Source: Psychrobacter sp. PL19
GTDB lineage: Bacteria; Pseudomonadota; Gammaproteobacteria; Pseudomonadales; Moraxellaceae
NCBI RefSeq assembly: GCF_017875835.1
Contig: NZ_JAGING010000001.1
Location: 1,240,001-1,304,000 of the forward strand
Reading direction: 5' to 3'
Length of the DNA: 64,000 nt
Part shown: positions 36,698-47,167 of the stretch, one piece after another
Numbering within the stretch: position 1 is the stretch's first letter
Layout: the number at the start of each line of letters is the position of its first letter
Made by a program: the position numbers and the translations under genes
Notes under the pieces: model-generated
What the model saw: only the letters and a program-made list of their open reading frames with translations
Told to the model about the DNA's origin: nothing
Database searches by the model: none

Positions 36698-38938
36698 ATG
36701 GTAAGTTTGTATAAATTTTCAGTAAAACCTTTGCCGTATATCTTGCAGCGTATGATGCATATGTGCCGTCCGTTATATTTGGCATTACCGCTATGGGCGG
36801 CAACTGTAGGTTTTGCTAGTGCTGAGAGCTGGAAAGTCAACTTACAAGATGCTGATATCAAAGCTTTTATTAATGAAGTGGCGACCATCACTAATCAGAA
36901 TTTTGTTCTTGATCCACGTGTTAATGGCAATGTGACCGTTATTTCCAATCGTGCTTTGTCCCGTGATGAAATTTATCAACTGTTTTTGAGTGTGATGCAG
37001 GTTAATGGTATTGCAGCGATTGAGTCTGGAACCACGATTAAGCTGGTACCAGATAACGTGGCCAAACAGTCTGGCATTGCGGTTGATTTGCGTGGCGATA
37101 GTGTCGGTGAGGCGCTAGCAACCCGTATCATTTATTTGAACAATACCCAAGCTGCTGAGGTACTGGGTGTCATTCGTCCTTTAATGGCGCAGTCCGCTCA
37201 TGCTGCCGCTGTGCCTGGAGTCAATGCTCTAGTATTGTCTGATCGCGCTGAGAACCTTAATCAATTGACCGACTTGATTCGTGACTTAGATAGTGATGTG
37301 AATGACAGCTTGCAGGTAATACCACTGCGTCATGTCGATGCCGAACGTATGATGGACTTAATCACTGCCTTGGTTACCAGCGCAGGCAGTGCACAGGCGC
37401 AAGGTGGTGACCAGTTCAAGGTCATTGCGGACACTGCTAGTGATAGGTTGTTGGTAAAAGGCAGCCCTGAGATGATTGCTAAAGTGCAAGAAATGGTTAA
37501 TCAGCTAGATACCACCCCTACCCGGCGATTGAGTGGTCTGCGCGTATTCCGATTAAAGTATGCTAGTGCCGATCATATTGCCCAGATGCTACGTGGTTTG
37601 CTTGCTAACCAGTCTATCAACAGTACAGGTGCGACCTCGAGTCTAGAATCAGCATCATTGACTGATGCGAGCACTACCGGTGCAGCTTTAAATACCGAGA
37701 GCAATGCGGCACTTAGTGGTAATAACTTAGGTAGCCAATCTACTGGTAATTCAGGCGGGGCTGGTACTGGTATTAATGGTAGGCCCTTTAGTATTATCGC
37801 AGATGAAACTCAAAATGCAGTCATCGTCAATGCGGCGCCTGAGCTGATGTTTGAGATTGAAGATGCCGTCAACCAGCTCGATAATCGTCGCGCACAAGTA
37901 CTGATTCAAGCGGCTATCGTTGAAGTTTCAGGGGATGATGCCACCCAGCTTGGGATTCAGTGGGCGCTTGGTAATGCCAATACGGGCTTTGGGGTAGTGA
38001 ACTTTAATAATGTTGGTGTTAGTGCCACTGCACTTGCCGCTGCCGCCTTGACGGGTGGTGGTTCAGGTATCAGTTCGGCCGCTAGCTCTATTGCTGGTGC
38101 GTTGATTGGTATTGGTGACAGTCGAAAAGACAGTAACGGCAACACTGCATTTTATGGGGCTGTCTTACAAGCGCTGGATTCTTCTACTAGTGCCAATCTG
38201 TTATCCATGCCATCTATCTTAACGTTGGATAATGAAAAGGCCAGTATTTTAGTGGGTCAAAACGTGCCTTTCGTAACCGGCTCGTTTACCACCAGTGGCA
38301 ATTCCTCAACCAATCCATTTCAGACTATTGACCGCCAAGATATCGGTATCAATCTTAATGTTATTCCGCATATTGGTGACAATGGCACCGTACGCTTGGA
38401 AGTGTCGCAAGAGGTATCTTCAGTCGTGCCGAGTAGTATTGGCAATTCTAGTGGTTTAATTACTAATAAAAGCCTCATTAATACTACTATCTTAGCCGAT
38501 GATCAGCAGACGATTGCCCTTGGTGGCTTGATGCGTGATAACAGCACTACCAGCCAACAAAAAGTCCCTGGTTTAGGTAATGTGCCCTTTATCGGTCGGT
38601 TATTTCGTTCTGATAATGATAACAGCCGAAAAAGTAACCTAATCATATTTTTACAGCCGACTATTTTACGTGACGGCGGGGCGGTAGCCAGTGTCACCGA
38701 GCGCAAATACAATCAAATGCGCGTCTTGCAGTTGGTTATTGATAAAAACGGCACGATCAAGCAATTACCATTAAGTGGTACTGAAGGCTGGAACGGTACC
38801 GTAAGTGCTGACTATGAGTTGATGCCGCTCAATCCACTGATCCCTAAGCGTGATCAAAAATCAAACCCTGCGCCAAATGGCTTTACTAAAGTAGACAGTT
38901 CTAATAATGGATTAACCACTTACCCACTAAAGCGTTAA
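36698..38938 (+). CDS. gspD: type II secretion system secretin
   Basis: 746 residues. Signal peptide ending A-S-A-E near 43; an alternative start at M-M-H-M near 36752 would shorten the n-region. N0 domain V-N-L-Q-D-A-D-I-K-A-F near 48, repeated N1-N3 domains to about 370 with a Ser/Gly/Thr-rich insertion (about 310-360), and a C-terminal secretin domain with V-P-G-L-G-N-V-P-F-I-G-R-L-F near 620. It forms the outer-membrane channel. Unlike many systems, the rest of the gsp genes are not adjacent, as is common in this family. Confidence 0.95.
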   Translation: MVSLYKFSVKPLPYILQRMMHMCRPLYLALPLWAATVGFASAESWKVNLQDADIKAFINEVATITNQNFVLDPRVNGNVTVISNRALSRDEIYQLFLSVMQVNGIAAIESGTTIKLVPDNVAKQSGIAVDLRGDSVGEALATRIIYLNNTQAAEVLGVIRPLMAQSAHAAAVPGVNALVLSDRAENLNQLTDLIRDLDSDVNDSLQVIPLRHVDAERMMDLITALVTSAGSAQAQGGDQFKVIADTASDRLLVKGSPEMIAKVQEMVNQLDTTPTRRLSGLRVFRLKYASADHIAQMLRGLLANQSINSTGATSSLESASLTDASTTGAALNTESNAALSGNNLGSQSTGNSGGAGTGINGRPFSIIADETQNAVIVNAAPELMFEIEDAVNQLDNRRAQVLIQAAIVEVSGDDATQLGIQWALGNANTGFGVVNFNNVGVSATALAAAALTGGGSGISSAASSIAGALIGIGDSRKDSNGNTAFYGAVLQALDSSTSANLLSMPSILTLDNEKASILVGQNVPFVTGSFTTSGNSSTNPFQTIDRQDIGINLNVIPHIGDNGTVRLEVSQEVSSVVPSSIGNSSGLITNKSLINTTILADDQQTIALGGLMRDNSTTSQQKVPGLGNVPFIGRLFRSDNDNSRKSNLIIFLQPTILRDGGAVASVTERKYNQMRVLQLVIDKNGTIKQLPLSGTEGWNGTVSADYELMPLNPLIPKRDQKSNPAPNGFTKVDSSNNGLTTYPLKR

Positions 38939-38984
38939 TGCTATATCTTATTTACTCAGTATAAACTGACAAGGTACTACCCTC

Positions 38985-39086
38985 ATGAGCCGTGCTTATA
39001 TGTCGTTTGTGCGCGGTTTTCTTATTTTACCTGCTATTCTCATACCAATGCCGCCATGGGCTAAACCTATTAAAAATCCCGGTTAG
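38985..39086 (+). CDS. 33-codon hydrophobic ORF downstream of gspD
   Basis: ATG with AAGG 10 nt upstream. It encodes M-S-R-A-Y-M-S-F-V-R-G-F-L-I-L-P-A-I-L-I-P then a short polar tail, resembling a signal peptide or a mini membrane protein. Too short to judge; no match recognised. Confidence 0.25.
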   Translation: MSRAYMSFVRGFLILPAILIPMPPWAKPIKNPG

Positions 39087-39110
39087 CTATACCCGATAGT
39101 GGCATAAAGT

Positions 39111-39158
39111 GCCATTGATCTACGGTGTCATTGATCTACAGTGTCATTGATCTACAGT
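39111..39158. repeat. tandem repeat, 16-bp unit x3
   Basis: Three consecutive copies of (G/C)CATTGATCTAC(A/G)GT units in the 419-bp gap between gspD and the next gene; the second and third are identical. The rest of the gap holds only the 33-codon ORF and unstructured sequence with short direct repeats of GTGCAGTGATA type near 39280-39320. Confidence 0.8.
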
Positions 39159-39357
39159 GTCAACCATGGACGGTGTACACAATAAAAGCTATGCCGTACA
39201 TTGTTTGTCGTATTCACAACACAAATATACATCGCCGCTTTCATACCTTAGTATAATAAAGTGAGGATAGATAAATGTTGGTGCAGTGATACCTGTGTAG
39301 TGACACGTGTGTGCAGTGATAAATAGGGTAAAGGCAGTCGTCAGAAGGTAAAAGACT

Positions 39358-39549
39358 ATGAGTAAATCCAGCAGTAAAAAAGTAAATAAAAAAAGGTGGT
39401 TTGTCCTAGGAGCAGTCGGTACAGCGCTACTACTTATTCCGCGCCGCAGTAGCAAGCAAGCAGTAAGCACTCCTACAGTAGGTCGCTCCAATAACTTGCA
39501 TACCAAGAATAGCGAAAAAAACACTGACCAAGGACGTGGCAGCACTTGA
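39358..39549 (+). CDS. small basic protein with one hydrophobic segment
   Basis: 63 residues. A Lys/Ser-rich start (M-S-K-S-S-S-K-K-V-N-K-K) is followed by one hydrophobic stretch (W-F-V-L-G-A-V-G-T-A-L-L-L-I-P) and a polar tail. AGAAGG lies about 11 nt before the ATG. It looks like a small single-pass membrane protein; no family recognised. Confidence 0.4.
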   Translation: MSKSSSKKVNKKRWFVLGAVGTALLLIPRRSSKQAVSTPTVGRSNNLHTKNSEKNTDQGRGST

Positions 39550-39692
39550 TACAAGTAGCATGCTTATCAATCAAGTAGTACGCTTATTAATAAAGAGTGA
39601 TACTAACGACTTTTAGAATCTAGCTGGTACTTGAAATCTTGATTCTATGTTTTCTCTTTGTCGCCACAGTAGCGAATATCGTAGCCAAAATT

Positions 39693-40721
39693 ATGGACAC
39701 TCATTTTTATATGCCGTCATGTGGTAAGTTGCTTTTAACACTAACTATGCTATTAACCATAAGTAGCAGCCTATTGAGCTGTGCGCAACAACCCCAATCA
39801 ATGTTTGAGCAGCAAGCAAATGCAGAGTCTGCCTATGATATTGAACTTAATAATAATCTTGGTAGTGCCAATACAGTGGGGGCTTCGGGTGCAGCAGTGA
39901 GCTCGGCTATACAAGCTAGCAAGCAGCAAGCCATTGCTCGGCAACCCAATTGCAATCCGCGACAGACTCGCTGTCAGTACTTTGAGCTTAACGTTTTGGA
40001 GTTTAGCCCAGAACAGCCATGGCTAAACAGTATTATGTGGCAAACCATTGCCCGTACATTAGCGCCGGAAACACCGCTTGCCAGTCAAGATGAAGTGGCC
40101 AAAAAAACAGTTTCTATGCTCTTCAATCAAATTGAATACGGTGAACAAACCGTTAAGTCTTTGCCCATGTATCAGCGTATTGATACCGAGCTGGTATTAA
40201 ACTTGCCGTCTGAAACAATACCGTTGAACGCTCGCGCGAGTGATAATGAGAAGTTTAGCAATCAAGTCTCTAGTATTCCTAGTAATAACCAGCTCAATGC
40301 TGAGTCTGAGCTTGGTTACCTCACAACGGGCTATCTGAAGATAAGCTTACAGCAGCATCGTAATGGCAGTCAGCAGCAGTTCACCTACGTGATGTTTGAT
40401 CTGCAAAAAGAGCTACAGCTGGCTATTGGGGATATTCTGCTGCCAGAAGTAAGTGTTGATGAGCTAGTGTTGGTGTTTCAAAACGCCCGAAAAAAAGGCT
40501 TATCCCTGCAAGGTATTGAGCAAAAATATCATGAAGACTGGCCATTACAATTGTCTCAGCAATGGTATTTAGACCCGCAAGGCTTACATATGGTTTATCA
40601 GTCAGGAGCGCCGCTTACAACGAAGACCGAAGCCATAGACTTACTGGTACCTTATACATTATTGCAGGGGTTGGTTAAGCCACGTTATATGGTACCGCCG
40701 TCGATAGATAATAAAACTTAG
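39693..40721 (+). CDS. DUF3298 (RsiV-like) domain lipoprotein
   Basis: About 342 residues from M-D-T-H-F-Y; the ORF extends to 39639, but the earlier part gives a double hydrophobic start. Lipobox L-L-S-C near residue 28-31. The C-terminal half matches DUF3298/RsiV style: G-Y-L-K-I-S-L, F-D-L-Q-K-E-L-Q-L-A-I-G-D-I-L-L near 245, and L-D-P-Q-G-L-H-M-V-Y near 300. Such proteins are cell-envelope lysozyme-binding or anti-sigma-like proteins in other bacteria; here the role is unknown. Confidence 0.72.
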   Translation: MDTHFYMPSCGKLLLTLTMLLTISSSLLSCAQQPQSMFEQQANAESAYDIELNNNLGSANTVGASGAAVSSAIQASKQQAIARQPNCNPRQTRCQYFELNVLEFSPEQPWLNSIMWQTIARTLAPETPLASQDEVAKKTVSMLFNQIEYGEQTVKSLPMYQRIDTELVLNLPSETIPLNARASDNEKFSNQVSSIPSNNQLNAESELGYLTTGYLKISLQQHRNGSQQQFTYVMFDLQKELQLAIGDILLPEVSVDELVLVFQNARKKGLSLQGIEQKYHEDWPLQLSQQWYLDPQGLHMVYQSGAPLTTKTEAIDLLVPYTLLQGLVKPRYMVPPSIDNKT

Positions 40722-40870
40722 TATGGCTACCATCATATCAAGGTAATCACTATCAAGGTAACTACTAGACATGGTTATTAATAGAAATATAATTATAATT
40801 AGACTTATCAAAAAATAGGGACTGATACAGTCGTTATTAACAAAATAATTGCCGACCGTGGAGCTCGTTA

Positions 40871-41902
40871 ATGACCGCTACCGACTCATTTCTTATGTCC
40901 GACCAACCATTGCCTAGTATCTTCCCCATAGTTGATACGCATACTCATTTTGATGCGCCGTTATTTGATAGTGATAGAGAGCTTCAGGCACAAGAGGCTT
41001 ACGAGAATGGTGTCCATCACCTCGCATTGGTTGGTTATTTATATCGTCACTTTGACCGATTATACGATACTCAACAAGCGCTTGATGATCTGTCACAGTC
41101 TGTCACAACAGAGAACAGCGATCAGCTAAATTTGTATCCTAGAGCTCATATTGCCCTAGGTCTACATCCCTTTTATATTGAACAACATACTGAGGCACAT
41201 TTGCTGGCTATGGCGCAGATGCTTACCAAGCAACGACCACTAGCAATCGGAGAGATTGGGTTAGATACTTATACAGATGCTATGAAACAACCTGAGAACT
41301 TTGCCAAACAGCAACGTTTCTTTAGTGCCCAGCTGGATATGGCGGTGAATCATCAGCTACCAGTTATGCTTCATATTCGTAAGGCCCATGCTCAAGCTTT
41401 AGCGCTATTAAAAGCGCATGATTATGATGCTCATAAGCTGGGCGGTATTGCTCATAGCTTTAGTGGCGGTGTGCAAGAAGCCAAAGCCTTTGTTAAGTTG
41501 GGTTTTAAGCTCGGCGTCACAGGTCAAGTGACCAATCCTAATGCCAAAAAGCTGCGGTATGCAATTCAAGCGGCAGTCGCTGATTATGGTATTGGCTGCC
41601 TAGTCATTGAGACTGACTGTCCAGATATGACGCCTACGATGTGTCAGACTTTAGATAATAGTTCTTCAGTGTCTGAACCGTCAGCGCTCGGATCTGCAGC
41701 GCTAGAATCTTCAGTACCTCGACACCGTTCGCATGATGAGTGGGGTGATAGGCCAGCACATAATAGAAACGTACCTGCTAATTTACCTTGGGTACTGCTA
41801 ACGCTTAGTGAGCTGCTGACCGTACCACCGGCTGAGCTTGCTCGACAACTATGGCAAAATAGCTGCAACGCTTTGCAAACGACCTGGCAATATCCAAAGT
41901 AA
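40871..41902 (+). CDS. TatD-family metal-dependent hydrolase
   Basis: 343 residues. Metal-binding motifs D-T-H-T-H-F-D near 20, G-E-I-G-L-D near 127, H-I-R-K-A near 164, H-S-F-S-G near 190 and E-T-D-C-P-D-M near 241. TatD proteins are magnesium-dependent 3'-5' DNA exonucleases or deacylases. A Ser/Ala-rich insert (about 250-290) after the last motif is unusual for the family. tcdA follows 46 bp downstream, so the two may be co-transcribed. Confidence 0.87.
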   Translation: MTATDSFLMSDQPLPSIFPIVDTHTHFDAPLFDSDRELQAQEAYENGVHHLALVGYLYRHFDRLYDTQQALDDLSQSVTTENSDQLNLYPRAHIALGLHPFYIEQHTEAHLLAMAQMLTKQRPLAIGEIGLDTYTDAMKQPENFAKQQRFFSAQLDMAVNHQLPVMLHIRKAHAQALALLKAHDYDAHKLGGIAHSFSGGVQEAKAFVKLGFKLGVTGQVTNPNAKKLRYAIQAAVADYGIGCLVIETDCPDMTPTMCQTLDNSSSVSEPSALGSAALESSVPRHRSHDEWGDRPAHNRNVPANLPWVLLTLSELLTVPPAELARQLWQNSCNALQTTWQYPK

Positions 41903-41948
41903 TCATCAGGAATAACGACTATAACCATCAAAGAGTTATTAATCTGTT

Positions 41949-42851
41949 ATGAGTCAACAACGACCATCTATGCCATCGGTGACGCAGCCCGGTGTTACCG
42001 GAGTTTCATCAGTGCCTGATGTATTAGAACATGATCAACCAGATATGACGATTGGACAGTATGAACGCCGCTTTAAAGGCACAAAGACCCTCTATGGTGC
42101 GTCAGCAATTAATACCTTTGCAGCCGCTCATGTATATATTATTGGGGTAGGGGGTGTTGGTTCTTGGGCAGCGGAAGCGTTGGCTCGAACGGCAGTTGGG
42201 ACGATTACCTTGATTGATTTGGACGTATTAGTTGCCTCCAATGTTAATCGGCAATTACCGGCTCTGGACAGTACCTTTGGACAAAGTAAGATTGCAGCGA
42301 TGGCCACCCGTATCCGTGAAATTAATCCGAAAGTCACGCTGCACTTAGTCGATGATTTCTTGAGTGTTGATAACGTAGCGGCTTTATTGCCTAAGCGTAG
42401 TGCGGTGAAAACTGCCACTGAGCAAAATAAGCCTATTGTCATCTTAGACTGTGTGGATGACATGAATGCCAAGCTTGCAATTGCCTTACACTGCCGCTTT
42501 AATAAGTTAAAACTGATTTGTGCGGGTGGCGCAGGCGGTAAGCTAGATCCACTGCAAGTTACGGTTAGTGACTTGCGTGACAGCTATCAAGACCCGCTAC
42601 TCGCCAAACTACGTCATAAATTACGTCACGAAAAGGGCATCAATAGTGCGCTTAAAGAAAAATTTGGTATTAAGTGCGTCTATTCAACAGAGCCGCCGCG
42701 TGTGGATAAAAGCAGTCAGATAGGTGGTCTACAGTGTGGTGGGTATGGATCAGCAGTGGTAGTAACCTCGGTGGTAGCGATGGTTATGGTCAGTGAGACC
42801 CTACAATTGCTGACCAAGCAGGCGGCCGTCAAGCATAGCGTCGGATATTAA
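41949..42851 (+). CDS. tcdA: tRNA threonylcarbamoyladenosine dehydratase
   Basis: 300 residues, E1/ThiF-like. Nucleotide-binding G-V-G-G-V-G-S-W-A-A-E near 64, D-L-D-V near 90, N-R-Q-L-P, L-D-C-V-D-D near 168, and R-Y/Y-S-T-E-P-P near 240. It turns t6A37 into cyclic ct6A37 in tRNAs with ATP. The N-terminal 30-residue extension (S-V-T-Q-P-G-V-T-G) is longer than in E. coli TcdA/CsdL. Downstream of tatD on the same strand. Confidence 0.9.
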   Translation: MSQQRPSMPSVTQPGVTGVSSVPDVLEHDQPDMTIGQYERRFKGTKTLYGASAINTFAAAHVYIIGVGGVGSWAAEALARTAVGTITLIDLDVLVASNVNRQLPALDSTFGQSKIAAMATRIREINPKVTLHLVDDFLSVDNVAALLPKRSAVKTATEQNKPIVILDCVDDMNAKLAIALHCRFNKLKLICAGGAGGKLDPLQVTVSDLRDSYQDPLLAKLRHKLRHEKGINSALKEKFGIKCVYSTEPPRVDKSSQIGGLQCGGYGSAVVVTSVVAMVMVSETLQLLTKQAAVKHSVGY

Positions 42852-42884
42852 AATGAGCATTAATATTGATTTATGGAGGTTATC

Positions 42885-44633
42885 TTGTCTATATATAGTT
42901 ATCCGGTAGCGATAGATGAAGACGCTCGTATCGAAAAGCTTCGTCATTATCAAGTGCTCAATAATGATGAAGAACCCGCCTTTACGCGTCTGACTGAGCT
43001 AGTAAAGCTGTTCTTTAACGTACCTGTAGTGGCCATTACTTTTATGGATGAGCAGACACAATATCTAAAGTCTTCTCATGGGCTTGGTGGTCTTCAGACG
43101 ACCACGCGTGAAGTGTCTATCTGTAATTATACTTTAATGTCCGATGAGGTATTTGTAGTACCAGACTTGTCACGCGATAGCCGTTTTAGCCAAAACCTAC
43201 TAGTTACTGAACCCCCTTATTTACGGTTTTATGCTGGTGCGCCGATCATTTTACACGAAGACAATAGGACTTATCGTCTAGGATCATTATGTCTGATGAG
43301 CATGGAGCCTAACCATAACTTTGATAATAAGCAGGCTAATTTATTGTCCCAGTTTGCCGTGATGGCAGCGGATGCCCTGCAATTGCAAGAAAATCAGCGT
43401 TACGCAAAGCACGCTAATGAAATGAAATCAGAGTTTTTGGCCAATATGAGCCATGAAATACGGACACCGATGAACGGTATTATCGGCATGATAGAGATGC
43501 TGAGTGAAACGGAGCTTAGCCACGAGCAAAAAGAATATGTGAATAATATAAAGATTTCCAATGATCATTTGCTGGCGATTATCAACGGTATTTTGGACTT
43601 GTCAAAAGTTGAGTCGGGTAAAATGACCATTGATGCTATCCCGATGAACTTATCTACTTTATGCAATGAAGTTGTCAGCCTATTTGCTATCAAAGCACGA
43701 CAGCGCGGACTGGTCTTAGAGTATCATTATACGGAATCGTTATCCCCATACGTGCAAGGAGATCCGGTACGCCTTAAACAAATTTTGGCAAATTTAGTCA
43801 ATAATGCTATTAAATTTACTCGTGAAGGTGGTCGTATCAGTATTGATGTCATGCATGTGCCACATTGTGATGATTATAGTGATAGTGATTACAGCCTTGT
43901 AGAGACTGAGACTGATGATATCAGCTGTCGTGGCATGACACTATGTATTGACATTACGGATACTGGCGTTGGTATCAAGCCTGAGTCGCTAGGTGCTATA
44001 TTCAATGCTTACGATCAGGCGGATAAGTCGACCCATCGCCTTTATGGTGGTACGGGTCTTGGATTGTCCGTATGTAAGTCTTTGGTGACGCTGATGGGCG
44101 GTCAGATTATAGTAGATAGCGTGGTCGGTGTGGGTACCACATTTAAAGTATTGTTACCGCTACCAGCTATTGATGAGGTGGCGTATGAAGCGTGGCAACA
44201 TTCGAATGATAATACGATTAACGCCTCTAGTCCTCAGCGTACCGGTCATATCCTGTTAGTCGAAGACGACACTGTCAACGCTATCATTGCTAAAAAAGCG
44301 CTACACAGTAGTGGTCATACCGTCACTCACGTCACTGATGGGCAACAAGCTATCGAACATTTTACCTTACATCCTGAGCGTTATGATGTAATTTTGATGG
44401 ATCACCACATGCCAATTATGGATGGCGTACAGGCAACGATTAAGTTGCATACACTCTATGATCCCCAGGTGCTTCCACCCATCATTGCTTTGACTGCTAA
44501 TGCGATGGATGGTGAGCGCGAAAAATATCTAAAGATAGGTATGCAAGATTATTGCACCAAGCCATTCAAAAAAGAACAACTGAACGCCTTGGTGCAATAT
44601 TGGCTCATGCATAAACAATCGTCATCAGAGTAG
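42885..44633 (+). CDS. hybrid sensor histidine kinase/response regulator with GAF domain
   Basis: 582 residues from TTG at 42885, preferred over ATG 42873 because GGAGG (42875-42879) lies 5 nt before it and overlaps the ATG codon. Order: GAF domain (about 20-165), HisKA with [12 protein letters not shown] near 190, HATPase with [15 protein letters not shown] and G-G-T-G-L-G-L, then a receiver domain with L-L-V-E-D-D near 455 and phospho-acceptor D-H-H-M-P-I-M-D-G near 503. No transmembrane helix is seen, so the sensor is cytoplasmic. The stimulus is unknown; no separate response regulator gene is next to it. Confidence 0.9.
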   Translation: MSIYSYPVAIDEDARIEKLRHYQVLNNDEEPAFTRLTELVKLFFNVPVVAITFMDEQTQYLKSSHGLGGLQTTTREVSICNYTLMSDEVFVVPDLSRDSRFSQNLLVTEPPYLRFYAGAPIILHEDNRTYRLGSLCLMSMEPNHNFDNKQANLLSQFAVMAADALQLQENQRYAKHANEMKSEFLANMSHEIRTPMNGIIGMIEMLSETELSHEQKEYVNNIKISNDHLLAIINGILDLSKVESGKMTIDAIPMNLSTLCNEVVSLFAIKARQRGLVLEYHYTESLSPYVQGDPVRLKQILANLVNNAIKFTREGGRISIDVMHVPHCDDYSDSDYSLVETETDDISCRGMTLCIDITDTGVGIKPESLGAIFNAYDQADKSTHRLYGGTGLGLSVCKSLVTLMGGQIIVDSVVGVGTTFKVLLPLPAIDEVAYEAWQHSNDNTINASSPQRTGHILLVEDDTVNAIIAKKALHSSGHTVTHVTDGQQAIEHFTLHPERYDVILMDHHMPIMDGVQATIKLHTLYDPQVLPPIIALTANAMDGEREKYLKIGMQDYCTKPFKKEQLNALVQYWLMHKQSSSE

Positions 44634-44776
44634 ATATCTAGAAGTTAACTCTCAAAGTCGCCGTTATATCGGTCTTGATGGCTATATTCATGATGGTTTT
44701 TTTATGGCTATTATCCTCGATAAAGACTCTTTCCATGCTTAACCTTTTATAACTGTTTTCTCGTAAATTATGACAT

Positions 44777-44816
44777 AAAAAAGCCTAACCGTTTATCAGA
44801 CGGCTAGGCTTTTAGT
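44777..44816. terminator. bidirectional terminator between the hybrid kinase and efp
   Basis: AAAAAAGCCTAACCGT / ACGGCTAGGCTTTT with a short loop (one mismatch). It serves the plus-strand kinase and minus-strand efp, which converge here. Confidence 0.85.
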
Positions 44817-44867
44817 TTGTTACTAATATCAGCACACTACCCTAAGATAGCGCCCTAAATATAGATA

Positions 44868-45443
44868 TTATGAGCTGACTCGAGTTTGGTAATCGCCAGT
44901 GCGGGTATCGACGCGCACGGTTTCGCCTTGTTGCACAAATAGTGGTACACGAACGACCGCGCCAGTCTCTAAAGTAGCAGGCTTGCCGCCACCGCCTGAG
45001 GTATCTCCGCGCACGCCAGGATCCGTTTCGGTAATTTGCAACTCAACAAAGTTAGGTGCGGTGATGGTTAGCGGTACGCCATTGAATAAAGTAATGACAC
45101 AAAGGGCGTTGCTGTTTTCTTTTAGCCACTTTACCGTATCACCGACTGCCACTTTATCCGCCTGCAGCTGCTCAAAGCTTTCAGGATGCATGAAATGCCA
45201 AAACTCACCATCGTTATATAGATAGTTCATTTCAGTGTCTATGACATCAGCTACTTCCAGGCTATCGCCTGACTTAAAAGTTTGCTCTAACATTCTACCG
45301 CTACGTAGATTGCGCATTTTGACGCGGTTGAATGCTTGGCCTTTTCCAGGTTTAACAAATTCATTTTCAATGATGGCATAAGGATTGCCATCGAGCATCA
45401 CTTTTAGACCGGCTTTAAATTCGTTGGTAGAAACACTTGCCAC
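44868..45443 (-). CDS. efp: translation elongation factor P
   Basis: 191 residues with KOW-like domain I (F-K-A-G-L-K-V), and the modification-site loop K-P-G-K-G-Q-A-F with Lys34 as the beta-lysylation target. OB domains II and III end in D-T-R-T-G-D-Y. It relieves ribosome stalling at polyproline. It is divergent from epmB, 218 bp away, which encodes the aminomutase for the Lys34 modification. Confidence 0.96.
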   Translation of the reverse strand: MASVSTNEFKAGLKVMLDGNPYAIIENEFVKPGKGQAFNRVKMRNLRSGRMLEQTFKSGDSLEVADVIDTEMNYLYNDGEFWHFMHPESFEQLQADKVAVGDTVKWLKENSNALCVITLFNGVPLTITAPNFVELQITETDPGVRGDTSGGGGKPATLETGAVVRVPLFVQQGETVRVDTRTGDYQTRVSS

Positions 45444-45661
45444 AAGAGACTCCTAAGGATTGCTAATTGTTATTAACAGTGATAATAAACGATTATTATC
45501 ACTAATCATGATCAGTAGTTGGATTTCAGTAGTTAGATTTGGAACATGCTGCGTTAAGAGCTGCTGTCATGCTAAGCGTTTGAGAGTTGACTCGTATGCT
45601 TTGATAGACTGCCTGCTAACAGCGTATAATGTTGGCTTTTAGGCACAGGTGTTAGGTTGTC

Positions 45662-46669
45662 ATGATAAACCATTTAATCACACAAAAAAACTGGCAAACG
45701 CAATTATCCGAAGCAATTATCTCAGTTGATGAGCTACTTAGTATCCTAAAGCTTGAGTCGCTACGAGCCCAGGTTTATCTGCCCACTCATTTTGAGCTGC
45801 GAGTGCCGCGCGCTTTTGTGTCAAAGATGACCATCGGTGATAGTGATGATCCGTTATTAAAGCAGGTGCTACCAGATCAACAGGAACAAATCGCGGTAAC
45901 GGGGTATGTCTCTGATCCACTAGCCGAAAATGAGCATAATCCGACTAAAGGCTTGCTTCATAAGTACCAATCAAGAGTGCTACTGACGATTACCGGTGCT
46001 TGTGCGATTCATTGTCGTTACTGTTTTCGTCAGCATTTTGACTACAGTGCCAATATGCCAACCGCTTCTGCACAAGCAGATATTGTCAATTATATTACTG
46101 CAAATCCTGAGATCAATGAGGTTATATTAAGTGGTGGCGATCCCTTAAATGTCACTAATCGCCGTCTATTTGCCTGGTTCGATATCTTAGAAGCTATTCC
46201 GCAGTTAACCACTATTCGACTGCACACGCGCCTACCTGTTGTTATTCCAGCGCGGCTAGAAGATTCGCTATTGGACCGATTGGCACAAAGTCGCTGTCAT
46301 GTGGTGATGGTCATTCATTGCAACCATGCCAACGAAATCGATACCCTTACTGCAGAATACCTACAGCGTGCTCGAGTCGCTGGCATCACTTTATTAAATC
46401 AAGCGGTGTTATTAAAAGGTATCAACGATAGCGTTGCCGCTCAAGTGGCGCTAAGCCAGCGTTTGTTTGCTGCTGGGGTATTGCCTTACTATCTGCATGT
46501 CTTAGATAAAGTGTCTGGTGCTGCTCATTTTGATAGCGACGAGCAGAGGGCTACTGAGCTTTATTGGCAACTGTTAGCTGAATTACCAGGCTATTTGATA
46601 CCTAAGTTGGTAAGAGAGTTGCCGAATAGACCGTTTAAGGTACCGATTGACATTTACAAAGCTATTTAA
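45662..46669 (+). CDS. epmB: EF-P beta-lysylation radical SAM aminomutase
   Basis: 335 residues. Radical SAM cluster C-A-I-H-C-R-Y-C-F-R near 114-123; lysine 2,3-aminomutase-like fold with I-L-S-G-G-D-P-L near 151 and R-L-H-T-R-L-P-V-V near 180. It converts L-alpha-lysine to beta-lysine for EpmA-mediated modification of EF-P. Lies divergent from efp. No epmA is in the window. Confidence 0.93.
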   Translation: MINHLITQKNWQTQLSEAIISVDELLSILKLESLRAQVYLPTHFELRVPRAFVSKMTIGDSDDPLLKQVLPDQQEQIAVTGYVSDPLAENEHNPTKGLLHKYQSRVLLTITGACAIHCRYCFRQHFDYSANMPTASAQADIVNYITANPEINEVILSGGDPLNVTNRRLFAWFDILEAIPQLTTIRLHTRLPVVIPARLEDSLLDRLAQSRCHVVMVIHCNHANEIDTLTAEYLQRARVAGITLLNQAVLLKGINDSVAAQVALSQRLFAAGVLPYYLHVLDKVSGAAHFDSDEQRATELYWQLLAELPGYLIPKLVRELPNRPFKVPIDIYKAI

Positions 46670-47167
46670 AATGGGCAATATCATAAGATATGGCTATTAT
46701 AAGATAGGGTCATTAGCAATTAGCAGTGAGATCTTAATCGGTCAGTGACTATCAAAGCCTGTGGTATACAAATTTTATAGTGAAAATACCTTAAAAACGA
46801 CACAGTGCTGCTGTTATGAATTTTTCGCAGTCTCTGTCTGCGTAGGTACAGCAAGCAAGAAAAAATTATACCAGTAGCACGCTGGCACAAAAGTATCTAT
46901 TTTATTTTGAACTGGCTATATGGTGTCACTACTAGATATTATAGTGATGCTAATTGTATTGATCGTGGAAGAGTGTTTTCTTCTAAAGTAAGGTTACCAA
47001 CACGTCGGTATATCGACGATTAAGAACGGCAGATACTCCAATGTTGATCGTAAGTTAATCAGCAGTCGGCTAACTTATCGCTTATAATAGTTGATGGCTT
47101 TACTCCGGTTTCAGACGGCTGCGAATTAAAAGATAAACATACGATCCTAAGACTCAAAAGGCCTCCT
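46670..47167. other. intergenic region with a MITE and the fimX leader
   Basis: 498 bp between epmB and the FimX-like gene with no credible ORF. The centre (46776-46920) is a MITE copy described separately. The remainder, about 250 bp, must hold the promoter of the FimX-like gene; I see no clear consensus. Confidence 0.5.
46776..46920 (+). mobile_element. MITE copy A with IS630-like ends
   Basis: 145 bp bounded by TATAGTG-type left and TTTTGAACTGGCTATA right ends that match the island IS630 termini. The inside forms a long hairpin (CAGTGCTGCTG / CCAGTAGCAC plus AT-rich stems) and no ORF is present. The sequence is clearly related to copy B at 56329-56471. Confidence 0.75.
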
